Shown here piece after piece: positions 1 through 7,311 of a stretch of 13,397 nt of DNA. Origin of the DNA: an uncultured Blastococcus sp. (GTDB lineage: Bacteria; Actinomycetota; Actinomycetes; Mycobacteriales; Antricoccaceae). The translations under genes and the position numbers were made by a program. The stretch is from NCBI GenBank assembly GCA_946221975.1, contig CAMIGT010000006.1, forward strand, positions 1 to 13,397, written 5' to 3'. Under the pieces are notes generated by a model that was not told the origin of the DNA, searched no databases, and saw only the letters and a list, made by a program, of their open reading frames with translations. Numbering within the stretch: position 1 is the stretch's first letter; the number at the start of each line of letters is the position of its first letter.

Positions 1-1098
1 GAGGCTGTAGAGCGCGATGATCAGTCCGAAGTTGCCGTCCGGCGCGAGCAGCATTCCGGTGAAGCTCGCCCCGCTGAGCACCCAGCCGATCGCGATTGCG
101 TTGCGCCGCCCGATCCGATCGCCGAGCCACCCGTAGAAGAGGTAGCCGCCGAACGCGGTCGCGTTCGAGACGATGAGGATCCCCAGCGCGCTGCTGAAGT
201 CGACGTTCTTGCCGGACTCGGCGGTCAGCACCGACGTGCCGAGGATCGCAAAGGCGAGTACGCCGAGCCAGTTGAGCAGGAACGCCGTACCGATCACGAC
301 GGTCGAGCGCAACGACTCGCCTTTGAACGCGGCCGCGAGCGGGTTGGACTGCTCGTCGATGTCGATGCCCATCCGGTCGGCGTACTGCCTGGCCTCGTCC
401 GTGCGCCCGCCGGCGACCAGGGCCTCGGCGTACTGGCGGGCCTTGAACTGCGGACTTTCCTTGAGCTTGCGTCCGGCGATCACCATGAAGACGGCCGGGA
501 AGATGGCCACGACGAAGCACAGCGCCCAGCCGCCGATCGGAAACAGCAGGTACACCGAGACCGCGGCGAGCACCGAGCCCACCGGCCACCCGGACTGCAC
601 CAGCGAGTAGATGAAGCCGCGGCGACGCGCTTTGGCCGGGTTGTCGGCGTACACACTGGCGAACATCTCGTTGAGGTACGTCGCGTTGATCGCCTGCTCG
701 GCATAGCCAAGGCCCGCGACCGAGCGCACCAGGATGAGCAGTACGACGCCGAGACCACCGACGACGCCGGCTGCCCATCCCGCGACCGCCGTGAGGCCCG
801 ATGCCAGGGCCGCGCCGATGACCGCGATGAGGATGCCCTTGCGTCGGCCAACCCGGTCGACAACGGGGCCTACGCCGAAGGCGACGAGCGCCGTGCCGGC
901 GGTGACCCAGGTGTTGATCCCGGTCGAGTAGCTCGGGCTCCACCCGAGGTCCTCGGCCAGCACCGGCAGCAGGTTTCCGAAGAGGACGAAGTCGTAGACG
1001 GCAAACGTCCACGCGAAGAAGCAGATCCAGGTGGCATAGCGAACGTCCCGCTCAGTGATCGGCTCCGTGGGCTCAATCGCCGGTGCTTGCATAGACAT
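1..1098 (-). CDS. MFS transporter, 3' end cut by the window edge
   Basis: Reading the minus strand from ATG at 1098 gives 366 uninterrupted codons up to the window edge, so the last transmembrane helices and the stop are missing. The protein is very hydrophobic. It has the major facilitator loop 2-3 signature (D81, R82, G84, R85, R86) and a matching copy in loop 8-9 (GWLGDRIGRR, residues 323-332), with a long charged cytoplasmic loop at about 210-265 between the two halves. This pattern fits the metabolite:H+ symporter / sugar-acid branch of MFS; the substrate is not readable. The stop of the deacetylase gene lies 11 bases upstream, so the two are almost certainly cotranscribed, and the transporter probably imports the hydrolase substrate (inference). 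A second ATG two codons later is an alternative start. The upstream GGGCCACC is only a weak ribosome binding site. Confidence 0.93.
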   Translation of the reverse strand, partial: MSMQAPAIEPTEPITERDVRYATWICFFAWTFAVYDFVLFGNLLPVLAEDLGWSPSYSTGINTWVTAGTALVAFGVGPVVDRVGRRKGILIAVIGAALASGLTAVAGWAAGVVGGLGVVLLILVRSVAGLGYAEQAINATYLNEMFASVYADNPAKARRRGFIYSLVQSGWPVGSVLAAVSVYLLFPIGGWALCFVVAIFPAVFMVIAGRKLKESPQFKARQYAEALVAGGRTDEARQYADRMGIDIDEQSNPLAAAFKGESLRSTVVIGTAFLLNWLGVLAFAILGTSVLTAESGKNVDFSSALGILIVSNATAFGGYLFYGWLGDRIGRRNAIAIGWVLSGASFTGMLLAPDGNFGLIIALYSL

Positions 1099-1109
1099 GA
1101 CGGTGGCCC

Positions 1110-2012
1110 TTAGTACGCCGGCGGGCGCTCGGCCGAGTCAAACGGGTAACGAGCGCGGAAGTCGTCGGCCGCGTCCTCCATCGTCACCCAGCTCGTGCCC
1201 TCATGGCCGTTGATGTAGTCGATGAGCCGCTCGAGCATGAGCAGGACCTGAGGTCGGCCCGCGACGTCCGGGTGGATGGTGATGGCGAAGACCGCGTAGT
1301 CCAGCTCGCGGTAGACCCAGTCGAACTGGTCGCGCCACATCTCCTCGATGTCGCGCGGGTTGACGAAGCCGTGGCTGTTGGGCGAGCCCTTGATAAAGAG
1401 CATCGGCGGCAGGTCGTCGACGTACCAGTTGGCCGCGATCTCGACGAGGTCGATCTCCTCACCGCGGATCAACGGCTTCATCCATTCCTTGGCCTGCTTG
1501 GCGAAGTCGATCTTGGTCCAGCTGTCGCCCACCCGCGCGTAGAACGGGACGAAGTCGCCGAGCTGTTGGCTGTGGTCGTAGGTGAAGCCGTACTTCTTCA
1601 ACAGCGACGGCGTGTGCTCGCTGAGCTCCCACCACGGCGCGACATACCCGCGCGGCGCTTTGCCGGTCGCCTTCTCGATCAACTCGACGGAGTAGGCGAG
1701 CACGTCCTCCTCCTGCTGGGCGGACATCGCGACGGGGTTCTCATGCGAGTAGCCGTGCGCGCCGATCTCGTGGCCCGCATCGGCGATCATCTTCACCGAG
1801 TCCGGGAAGGTCTCCAGCGAGTGACCGGGGATAAACCAGCTCGCCGGCATGTCGCGGCGCGTGAACATCTTCAGGATGCGCGGTACGCCGATGTCGCCGG
1901 CGAACATCCCACGCTGGATGTCCGATGGCGAGTCTTCACCGCCGTACGAGCCGAGCCATCCGCCGACAGCATCGATGTCGACGCCAAATGAGCACTTGAT
2001 GTCTTTTGCCAT
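1110..2012 (-). CDS. PgdA-like polysaccharide deacetylase family hydrolase (NodB fold)
   Basis: A 300-aa protein of the polysaccharide deacetylase family, carbohydrate esterase 4-like. It closely resembles, from memory, Helicobacter pylori PgdA (HP0310) and related cytoplasmic PuuE/allantoinase-like enzymes. Visible signatures are [19 protein letters not shown] near the N-terminus and [15 protein letters not shown] at 79-93. Asp14, His86 and His90 fall at the positions I recall for the metal triad of HpPgdA. YVAPWWE and [13 protein letters not shown] are further family blocks. There is no signal peptide or membrane helix, so it acts in the cytoplasm and probably hydrolyses a C-N bond in a small imported molecule rather than wall peptidoglycan (inference). 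ATG at 2012 is chosen because AGAGG lies 5 bases before it and the family motif starts here; the longer frame up to 2552 overlaps the upstream gene. Only 2 bases separate it from the upstream stop. Confidence 0.93.
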   Translation of the reverse strand: MAKDIKCSFGVDIDAVGGWLGSYGGEDSPSDIQRGMFAGDIGVPRILKMFTRRDMPASWFIPGHSLETFPDSVKMIADAGHEIGAHGYSHENPVAMSAQQEEDVLAYSVELIEKATGKAPRGYVAPWWELSEHTPSLLKKYGFTYDHSQQLGDFVPFYARVGDSWTKIDFAKQAKEWMKPLIRGEEIDLVEIAANWYVDDLPPMLFIKGSPNSHGFVNPRDIEEMWRDQFDWVYRELDYAVFAITIHPDVAGRPQVLLMLERLIDYINGHEGTSWVTMEDAADDFRARYPFDSAERPPAY

Positions 2013-2014
2013 GT

Positions 2015-2554
2015 CTACCTCTCCGTGGTGAAGGCGAGCTGACCGCGAGAAGTCACGTCGTCGATGCGTCCATCCGGACGCTCGATCGTCAGCCCTAGTG
2101 GGGTGTGTGCCACGACGATGTCGACGCGGCCGTTTGGGGCGGGAGCCGTGTCGATGCGCACCCGAGGTCCGCCGAGTACGTCGATAACTCCTGATATACC
2201 TACGATCTCGGGCTCGGTTGTCAGATCGACTGCAGCGGAGATCGTCCAGGCCGGCCAGTCGACCGGGCCGCACGTGGCCTGCGCGATCGGCGCAAGGTCC
2301 CGGTCGATGGCGTCGTTTTCGGCGAGGGCGCGCACCAGGTCCACCAGGTTGGCGTAGAGGTGCGATCGTCCGGTTGGTGACCGCATGACATAGCCGCTCG
2401 CCTGCGCGCTCACGGTCACTCCGCGACTCTTGGCCACCGGTCGAAGCTGCGCCACACGTGCGTCGCGCACGGCCGCTGGGCTCAGCGGTCCGCTTGAGGC
2501 GAGCGCGTGCTCTGTCCACGCAACCTCGCGCCCGCGACCGCATGCACCGCACAT
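2015..2554 (-). CDS. Conserved hypothetical protein with N-terminal CxxC (MCGACGRG)
   Basis: A 179-aa protein beginning MCGACGRG, with Cys2 and Cys5 forming a CxxC pair and one further Cys95. I do not recognise a named domain. The block [23 protein letters not shown] (about 55-77) and the Val-rich C-terminal half (about 108-165) look like a folded cytoplasmic domain; there is no signal peptide or membrane segment. It is the first gene of the LacI-controlled operon and its TAG ends 2 bases before the deacetylase start, so translation is probably coupled. The start at 2554 is chosen because the reading frame upstream runs through the operator and promoter; AGGG lies about 10 bases upstream, a poor ribosome site. 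It could be a metal- or redox-binding accessory factor for the hydrolase, but that is inference. Coding status is supported by operon spacing and frame, less by homology. Confidence 0.75.
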   Translation of the reverse strand: MCGACGRGREVAWTEHALASSGPLSPAAVRDARVAQLRPVAKSRGVTVSAQASGYVMRSPTGRSHLYANLVDLVRALAENDAIDRDLAPIAQATCGPVDWPAWTISAAVDLTTEPEIVGISGVIDVLGGPRVRIDTAPAPNGRVDIVVAHTPLGLTIERPDGRIDDVTSRGQLAFTTER

Positions 2555-2575
2555 CGAGAACGACCCTATCGTGAG

Positions 2576-2601
2576 CCCTAACGTTTGCGCTAACGTTAGG
2601 G
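2576..2601. promoter_or_regulatory. 26-bp palindromic operator, LacI type
   Basis: Ten-base arms CCCTAACGTT and AACGTTAGGG are perfect reverse complements around a 6-base centre (TGCGCT). The right arm also contains the self-complementary decamer CTAACGTTAG, and the left arm an imperfect copy (CTAACGTTTG), with centres 12 bp apart. A central CG step flanked by A/T is typical of LacI-family operators. It lies in the divergent gap between a lacI-type gene and its presumed target operon, over the -10 and start region of the operon promoter, so repression by occlusion is expected. Confidence 0.8.
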
Positions 2602-2622
2602 AGCGTTCTGGTGAGGTGTCAA
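2593..2622 (-). promoter_or_regulatory. Promoter of the hypothetical-deacetylase-MFS operon
   Basis: On the minus strand a perfect -35 hexamer TTGACA (2617-2622) is followed after 18 bases by TAACGT (2593-2598), which fits the actinobacterial TANNNT -10 pattern. Transcription would start near 2586, about 32 bases before the ATG at 2554. The -10 and the predicted start fall inside the palindromic operator. Confidence 0.7.
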
Positions 2623-2732
2623 GGGTGGATGACCCGCAGATACCCGGCGGGCATGCGCAACGATGGCTCCGCGCCGAAGACGAGGGGGCGGCGCGGAAGC
2701 CGATCACTTCCAAGGACGGGAGAGCACCCACG

Positions 2733-3767
2733 GTGGCGGACAAGCGCAGGGCACGACCGGCAACGCTGCGTACCATTGCCGATCACGTCGGCGTCCACGT
2801 CACGACCGTCTCGAAGGTGCTCAACGGCAGCGACGCAGTCGCGCGTCAGGCCGCGTCAACGGACACCGTCGAGCGCATTCGGGAGGCTGCCACCAAGCTC
2901 GGATATCGACCCAACCCGCACGCGACGAGCCTGCGCACCTCGCGCAGCAACCTCATCGGCGTACTCGTCCCGCGGCTGTCTGACATCGTGCTGGCGACGA
3001 TCTACGAGGGCATCGAGGCGCGCGCCAATGAGCTCGGTCTGTCCACGTTCGTCACCAACTCCTACGACGTGCCGGACAACCAGCGTGCGCGCACGACGAT
3101 GATGCTGAACCGCCGCGTCGACGGGTTGATCTTCGGAGATGCCAGATATGACGCGGCTTTCGTGGACTCGGTCGCGGCTCAGAACGTGCCTTTCGTGCTC
3201 GTCAGCCGGCACGCCGGCGCACATCCGTCGGTGACCTGTGACGACTTTCGAGGCGGCTGGCTCGCCGGGCAGCATCTCGCCGAGCTCGGGCATCGCGACG
3301 TCGCCGTTGCCGCCGGAGCCGACTACGCGAGCACCGCGATCGACCGCACCGCAGGGTTCGTGGCCGCCATGAAGGAGTACGGCGTACGCGTCACCCGATC
3401 GCAGATCGTCTACACGAGCTTCGACGCGGCGGGTGGGCGCGCTGCCGGCGCGAAGATCGTGGCGCGCAAACGGCGCCCCACCGCCATCTTCGCGACCAAC
3501 GACTTCGCCGCGATCGGCGTGATGGGCGCGATCCAGGCCGCGGGCCTGCGCCCGGTCGAGGACATCTCGGTCGTCGGTTACAACGACACCCCGCTGGCGG
3601 CCAATATCGTCCCGCCGCTGACGACGGTGCGATCGCCGATGTTCGAGATGGGCCAGCAGGCGGTCAGCCTGCTGTCGGCGATCCTGGCGGGAGAGGACGT
3701 GGCCGACACCCAGATCAGGCTCGCGCCCGAGCTCATCGTCCGCGAGACCGCCCGCGCTCCCGACTGA
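2733..3767 (+). CDS. LacI-family transcriptional regulator
   Basis: A 344-aa LacI/GalR-type repressor. The N-terminal helix-turn-helix is TLRTIADHVGVHVTTVSKVLNG starting at residue 11. It is followed by the hinge segment RPNPHATSLRTSRSNLIGVLVP (about 59-80), with the minor-groove Leu at about 67, and a periplasmic-binding-like effector domain to the C-terminus (AIFATNDFAAIGVMGAI and VVGYNDTPLAANIVPPLTTV are typical blocks). Length is normal for the family. GTG at 2733 is chosen because GGGAGAG sits 8 bases upstream and it leaves about ten residues before the HTH. The frame stays open upstream to 2430, but that part overlaps the operator and the antisense gene; GTG at 2625 is the only other plausible start. 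It is transcribed divergently from the operon it probably represses, and its TGA forms the edge of a long hairpin. Confidence 0.95.
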   Translation: MADKRRARPATLRTIADHVGVHVTTVSKVLNGSDAVARQAASTDTVERIREAATKLGYRPNPHATSLRTSRSNLIGVLVPRLSDIVLATIYEGIEARANELGLSTFVTNSYDVPDNQRARTTMMLNRRVDGLIFGDARYDAAFVDSVAAQNVPFVLVSRHAGAHPSVTCDDFRGGWLAGQHLAELGHRDVAVAAGADYASTAIDRTAGFVAAMKEYGVRVTRSQIVYTSFDAAGGRAAGAKIVARKRRPTAIFATNDFAAIGVMGAIQAAGLRPVEDISVVGYNDTPLAANIVPPLTTVRSPMFEMGQQAVSLLSAILAGEDVADTQIRLAPELIVRETARAPD

Positions 3768-3826
3768 CCTGCGGTGGAATACGTACCGCTTACTGCGCAC
3801 TTAGCGGTACCGGAACCACCGCAGGT
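3767..3826. terminator. Long hairpin between convergent LacI and marP genes
   Basis: Perfect 11-bp arms ACCTGCGGTGG (3767-3777) and CCACCGCAGGT (3816-3826) enclose a 5x5 internal loop and a second perfect 8-bp stem GTACCGCT/AGCGGTAC (3783-3790 with 3803-3810) with a 12-base loop. It starts on the last base of the LacI TGA and ends 15 bases before the marP stop, so a bidirectional terminator is the natural reading. The following plus-strand bases contain only a short AAAA, so there is no clear U tract. It shares flanks with the hairpin at 11376-11436. Confidence 0.7.
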
Positions 3827-3841
3827 CGCGAAAACCGGGCG

Positions 3842-5017
3842 CTAGGGGTAGCAGGCGCCGGAGCCGACCGGATCGGTGGAGTCGGCGTACTGCAGCGACT
3901 CCGAGATCTGGTTGACGGTCAGCGCGTAACCCACCTCGGAGTTGTCGGCCGCGGATGCGAACACCACGCCGGCCACCGTGCCCGACGGCGTCAGCAGCGG
4001 ACCACCGGAGTTGCCGGGTACGACGTTCGCGCGCAGCGCCAGGACCTCGCGCGAGACCGTGCCGTCCTGGCGGAAGTTCGGGCCGGACACCACGCCCACC
4101 GACGCGACACGCCCGGCCGCGAGGGTGTAGTCGCCGCCGTACGGGTAGCCGGCCACGACAACGTCGTCATCGGGATCCATTGCGCCGTCGGCAAACTGCA
4201 GCGGCGCCTCCTCGAGCTCGGGCGCATAGAGCATCGCCAGGTCGGTCTGCTCATCGAGGTAGACGACGGCCGCCGGCACGGTGCCGTCGCGCGTCACCAG
4301 CTCCAGCGCATCCGCGCCGGCCACGACGTGCGCGTTGGTGAGCACGTGCCCCTCGGAGACCACGAACGCCGACCCGCTCGCCGAGCGCCCGCACCGATCC
4401 GACGTCGCGAGCACCTTCACGACCGACGGGCCGGCGGCGAGTACGCCGGGCGACGACGCGACTCCGGGGTCGGGCGGGGCCACCTCGACCGACTGCGTGC
4501 TGTCGAGCGGATTGAGCACGTCGGGCAGACCTTGCTCCTGCAGCGTCCGCGCGATGGCGCCGTAGATCGACCGCGCCTGGTCCGGGACCGCGGAGTCGAT
4601 CGCAGGCAGCAGCACCGAGGCCTTCACCTGCGCAGCGATCGCCTGCACCTGTGACGTCGCCAGCGGCAGGGCAAGGAGCCAGCATAAGAGGGCCGCCACG
4701 ACCGCGGTGAGTACGCCGCCCAGCGCGCGGTCGACACCCTTCGCCGAGCGCAGCTTCATCCGTCGCCGCAGGTGCGAGCCGACGGCGCCGCCGGCCACGA
4801 ACCCGAGGTTGCCGACCACCGCGATGATCCCGACCGTCGCGGCGATCTGCCAGCCGGGCCGTTCGATCTGCTCTCCGACGTACGTCGCCAGCGGAATGGA
4901 GGCGACCAGCCCGAGCGCCAGACCGACGAAAGCCAGGAGTGCGCTGATGAAGCCGTCGCGGAAGCCGTAGGCGGCGAAGCCCAGCACGATCGCCACGATG
5001 ATCACGTCGATGATCAT
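3842..5017 (-). CDS. marP: MarP-like membrane-anchored serine protease (CvpA domain plus trypsin-like domain)
   Basis: A 391-aa protein, close to the length of M. tuberculosis MarP (Rv3671c), the periplasmic protease needed for acid resistance there. Residues 1-120 form a CvpA/colicin-V-production-like domain with four hydrophobic helices. From about 195 follows a chymotrypsin-fold protease with His230 (TNAHVVAG), Asp259 (QTDLAML) and Ser337 (VPGNSGGPL) as the triad. Cys209 and Cys389 correspond to the disulfide that I recall for MarP (C214-C395), implying an extracytoplasmic, redox-sensitive protease domain. ATG at 5017 has GGAG 8 bases upstream. It is the last gene of the nth-tlpA-nudix-marP cluster, 22 bases after the NUDIX stop. 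The physiological substrate in this organism is unknown; a role in cell-wall homeostasis under stress is inferred from the family. Confidence 0.93.
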   Translation of the reverse strand: MIIDVIIVAIVLGFAAYGFRDGFISALLAFVGLALGLVASIPLATYVGEQIERPGWQIAATVGIIAVVGNLGFVAGGAVGSHLRRRMKLRSAKGVDRALGGVLTAVVAALLCWLLALPLATSQVQAIAAQVKASVLLPAIDSAVPDQARSIYGAIARTLQEQGLPDVLNPLDSTQSVEVAPPDPGVASSPGVLAAGPSVVKVLATSDRCGRSASGSAFVVSEGHVLTNAHVVAGADALELVTRDGTVPAAVVYLDEQTDLAMLYAPELEEAPLQFADGAMDPDDDVVVAGYPYGGDYTLAAGRVASVGVVSGPNFRQDGTVSREVLALRANVVPGNSGGPLLTPSGTVAGVVFASAADNSEVGYALTVNQISESLQYADSTDPVGSGACYP

Positions 5018-5039
5018 CGAGCGCGCTCCGGCCGGCCGG

Positions 5040-5693
5040 TCATCGCCAGTACTTCCGCGGCAGGTCGACCAGCTGTTCGCGGTCCCACTCCTGCTCGAAG
5101 CCGCCCATGGTGAGGACGGCGTCGAGCACGGAGGCGGTGAAGCCCCACACGAAGAGCCCCTCCAGCACGAACGCCGGTCCGAACCGGCCCATCGGCGACT
5201 GGACGGTGCGGCGTACGCCGGGATCGACCAGCCGCTCGATCGGCACGCGAACCGCCTGGGCGACCTCGGTCGGGCTGACCTCGCCGATTCGGTAGTCCCC
5301 CGGCGCGCTGGCGACGACGGGCGTCACGGCGTACTTCGTGACCGGGATATAGAGGTCAGGAAGCTGCGCGTGCACCCGCATGTGCTCCGGCGCGACACCG
5401 ACCTCTTCCCGGGTCTCGCGCAGCGCGGTCGCGACGGCGTCGACGTCGCCGGGGTCGCACGCTCCGCCGGGAAACGAGACCTGCGCGGAGTGCTGTCGCA
5501 GGCCGGCGGTCCGTTCGGTGAGCAGCACGTCCGGGCCGGCCGGGCCGTCCGAGAAGAGCAGGAGTACGGCGGACTGTCGCGCTCCCTCTGCCGGTGGGGC
5601 GAACCGGTGCAGATCGGTGGCCGTCGCGGTGCGCAGCCGCTCCAGCATCGGCAGCAGGAACTCCGGGGCGTCCTTATCGTCGACGAACGTCAT
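5040..5693 (-). CDS. NUDIX hydrolase, CoA pyrophosphatase type (Rv3672c-like)
   Basis: A 217-aa NUDIX protein of the CoA pyrophosphatase (UPF0035/NudL) type. The NuCoA stretch LLTERTAGLRQHSAQVSFPG (57-76) runs directly into the NUDIX helix with Gly77, then ALRETREEVGV (90-100), giving Arg92, Glu93, Glu96 and Glu97 as the Mg-binding set. The family normally has Gly where this protein has Ala70 (HSAQV), a mild deviation. The expected reaction is cleavage of CoA or acyl-CoA to 3',5'-ADP and 4'-phosphopantetheine, a cytosolic housekeeping role. The ATG at 5693 directly abuts the TAG stop of the TlpA-like gene, so translation is probably coupled. The gene order nth, tlpA-like, nudix, marP is conserved in actinobacteria. 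Confidence 0.92.
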   Translation of the reverse strand: MTFVDDKDAPEFLLPMLERLRTATATDLHRFAPPAEGARQSAVLLLFSDGPAGPDVLLTERTAGLRQHSAQVSFPGGACDPGDVDAVATALRETREEVGVAPEHMRVHAQLPDLYIPVTKYAVTPVVASAPGDYRIGEVSPTEVAQAVRVPIERLVDPGVRRTVQSPMGRFGPAFVLEGLFVWGFTASVLDAVLTMGGFEQEWDREQLVDLPRKYWR

Positions 5694-6299
5694 CTAGAGG
5701 CTCACCCCCAACTCGTCGGCGACGACCGCGACGATCTGCTCGAGCGAGGTGAACGCCCCGATGTGCACCGTCGCGATGGTGCCGTCCGGACGGATCAGGA
5801 CCGAGTCCGGCAGCGCCTGCAGGGCAAGCTCGGTCATCAGCACACTGTCGGTGTCGACGACCGACGCGAAGCCGATCTCGAACTCCAGCGAGAAGTCGCG
5901 CGCCGCCGCCGCGGAGTCGGCGGTGACCACACCGAGGACGTCGACCTTGCCCTCGGCGAGCTCGGCGAACTCGACCAGCAGCGGGATCTCGTCCCGGCAG
6001 GGCGCGCACCAGGTCGCCCAGAGGTTGACCAGCGTGGGCCGCGGCGGCGCTCCGCCCATCTCCACCGGCGCACCGTCCTCGCTCAGGCACGGCAGGGTGA
6101 CCTCGGGCAGCGTGTCGCCTGCGGACTGCGCGCCATCCGAGGCAGGCGCCCAGCTCGGACACGGGACCGAAAACTCGCCGCCCGCAGCGCTCGTCGACGA
6201 CGTAGTCGTGGTGGATCCGTCGGCACGCCCCACGGCCCCGCTGCACCCGCTCAACGCGAGCGCGGCCGCCGTCAGCAGTACGCCGAGTCGAGTCTTCAT
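5694..6299 (-). CDS. TlpA-like thioredoxin-fold lipoprotein (Rv3673c-like)
   Basis: A 201-aa secreted thiol-disulfide protein. The N-terminus is a lipoprotein signal, MKTRLG then a hydrophobic stretch and the lipobox ALSGC with Cys19 as the acylation site. A Thr/Ser-rich linker (about 29-38) follows, then a thioredoxin fold with the redox motif WCAPC (Cys98, Cys101) and the cis-Pro loop LPDSVL (Pro164). Two extra cysteines, Cys47 and Cys71, lie before the thioredoxin core and could form a structural disulfide. It is anchored on the outer face of the cytoplasmic membrane and may keep MarP or other exported proteins in the right disulfide state (inference from operon context and MarP's own disulfide). 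ATG at 6299 lies 27 bases after the nth stop. Confidence 0.93.
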   Translation of the reverse strand: MKTRLGVLLTAAALALSGCSGAVGRADGSTTTTSSTSAAGGEFSVPCPSWAPASDGAQSAGDTLPEVTLPCLSEDGAPVEMGGAPPRPTLVNLWATWCAPCRDEIPLLVEFAELAEGKVDVLGVVTADSAAAARDFSLEFEIGFASVVDTDSVLMTELALQALPDSVLIRPDGTIATVHIGAFTSLEQIVAVVADELGVSL

Positions 6300-6326
6300 C
6301 GTCAGATCAGGGTAACCGCGTGGCGT

Positions 6327-7148
6327 TTAGCGGAAGTCTGCCGCGGTCTTGACCAGCTTCGCCGCGATGACCGGGTCGGTAGGGCCTTCGCCGTACGACG
6401 GGCACAGCGGCGCGATCGGGCAAGCCCCGCACGCCGGTTTGCGCGCGTGGCAGCGACGACGGCCATGGATGATGACGCGGTGGCTGAACATCGTCCAGTC
6501 ACGCTTGGGGATCAGCGCGCCGATCGCGTGCTCGACCTTGACCGGGTCGGTCTCCTCCGTCAGCCTCCACCGGCGCACGAGCCGCCCGAAATGCGTGTCG
6601 ACGGTGATGCCCGGAACGCCGAACGCGTTGCCGAGTACGACGTTGGCGGTCTTGCGTCCCATTCCCGGAAGCGTCACGAGGTCGTCGAGGCGGGCCGGGA
6701 CCTCTCCGTCGTACCGCTCGAGCAGGGCCGTCCCCAGGCCGATCAGCGCGTTGGCCTTGTTGCGGTAGAAGCCCGAGCTGCGGATCATCTCCTCCAGCTC
6801 GGTGCGGTCGGCCCCGGCGTACGCCGCGGCGTCGGGGTACTTGGCAAACAGCGCCGGGGTGATCTTGTTGACGCCCTTGTCGGTGCTCTGCGCGGACAGG
6901 ATCGTCGCGACCGACAGCTCCAGCGGATTGCTGAAGTCGAGCTCGCAGTGGGCATCCGGGTAGAGCTCGGCGAGCTCGCGGTTGATCTGTCGCGCCCGCC
7001 GGGTGCGCCCACGCGGGGTCTCGGCGGCCCACTGCCGGGCCGACTTGCGGCGCTTGGGCGGCGTGCTCGTCGGCGCCTCAGACTCGGCCGCGACGGCGGA
7101 TGTCGGGATCGGCTCGGCCGTGGACTCAGGTGGGTTAGGGGCGCTCAC
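6327..7148 (-). CDS. nth: Endonuclease III (DNA glycosylase/AP lyase)
   Basis: A 273-aa base-excision repair enzyme that removes oxidised pyrimidines and cleaves the abasic site. The helix-hairpin-helix [17 protein letters not shown] carries the catalytic lysine Lys166, and VDTHFGR the catalytic Asp184. The C-terminal 4Fe-4S loop has Cys233, Cys240, Cys243 and Cys249 with the family spacing C-x6-C-x2-C-x5-C. A basic, low-complexity N-terminal tail of about 50 residues precedes the core, longer than in E. coli but common in actinobacteria. GTG at 7148 is chosen because GGGG lies a few bases upstream; a TTG at 7178 is an in-frame alternative. It heads the minus-strand cluster and diverges from the membrane protein and crp genes. 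Confidence 0.95.
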   Translation of the reverse strand: MSAPNPPESTAEPIPTSAVAAESEAPTSTPPKRRKSARQWAAETPRGRTRRARQINRELAELYPDAHCELDFSNPLELSVATILSAQSTDKGVNKITPALFAKYPDAAAYAGADRTELEEMIRSSGFYRNKANALIGLGTALLERYDGEVPARLDDLVTLPGMGRKTANVVLGNAFGVPGITVDTHFGRLVRRWRLTEETDPVKVEHAIGALIPKRDWTMFSHRVIIHGRRRCHARKPACGACPIAPLCPSYGEGPTDPVIAAKLVKTAADFR

Positions 7149-7311
7149 GAGCCCCAGCGTAGGACGGCGCGACGACAACTGCTCGGGAGTCCTGCTTTGG
7201 TTCCACGTGCGGATGGGGCAAGATATACGTAGATCTGGTGAAAGTCACTGTGACCTGTCCCCGGACGTCACGGCAGGAACGACGGCAACAGACCTGGAAA
7301 GGTGGAAACGA
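7149..7311. promoter_or_regulatory. Divergent intergenic region between nth and the membrane protein/crp unit
   Basis: 163 bases with no gene. It should hold promoters for both directions but no strong -35/-10 pair is visible; TATACG at 7224-7229 with TTCCAC 17 bases upstream is a weak plus-strand candidate. It contains a near-palindrome AGATATACGTAGATCT (7221-7236, 14 of 16 positions symmetric) and a cluster of GTGA/TCAC half sites at 7238-7254 (GTGAAAGTCAC overlapping GTCACTGTGAC), which are the Crp half-site sequence but not at the canonical 6-base spacing. Confidence 0.5.

Noticed and set aside
2013..2552. Longer start for the deacetylase frame at 2552
   Set aside because: The added residues are Arg-rich frame-shadow sequence overlapping the upstream gene; the family N-terminus begins at the ATG at 2012, which has AGAGG upstream.
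2430..2732. N-terminal extension of the LacI gene to 2430
   Set aside because: It would run antisense through the CxxC gene and across the operator and promoter, adding 101 residues with no family resemblance; GTG 2733 has a proper ribosome site.
4998..7232. 744-codon plus-strand open frame
   Set aside because: It is antisense to marP, NUDIX, tlpA-like and nth, all with recognisable domains; its Arg/Gly/Asp-rich composition is typical of a GC-rich shadow frame.
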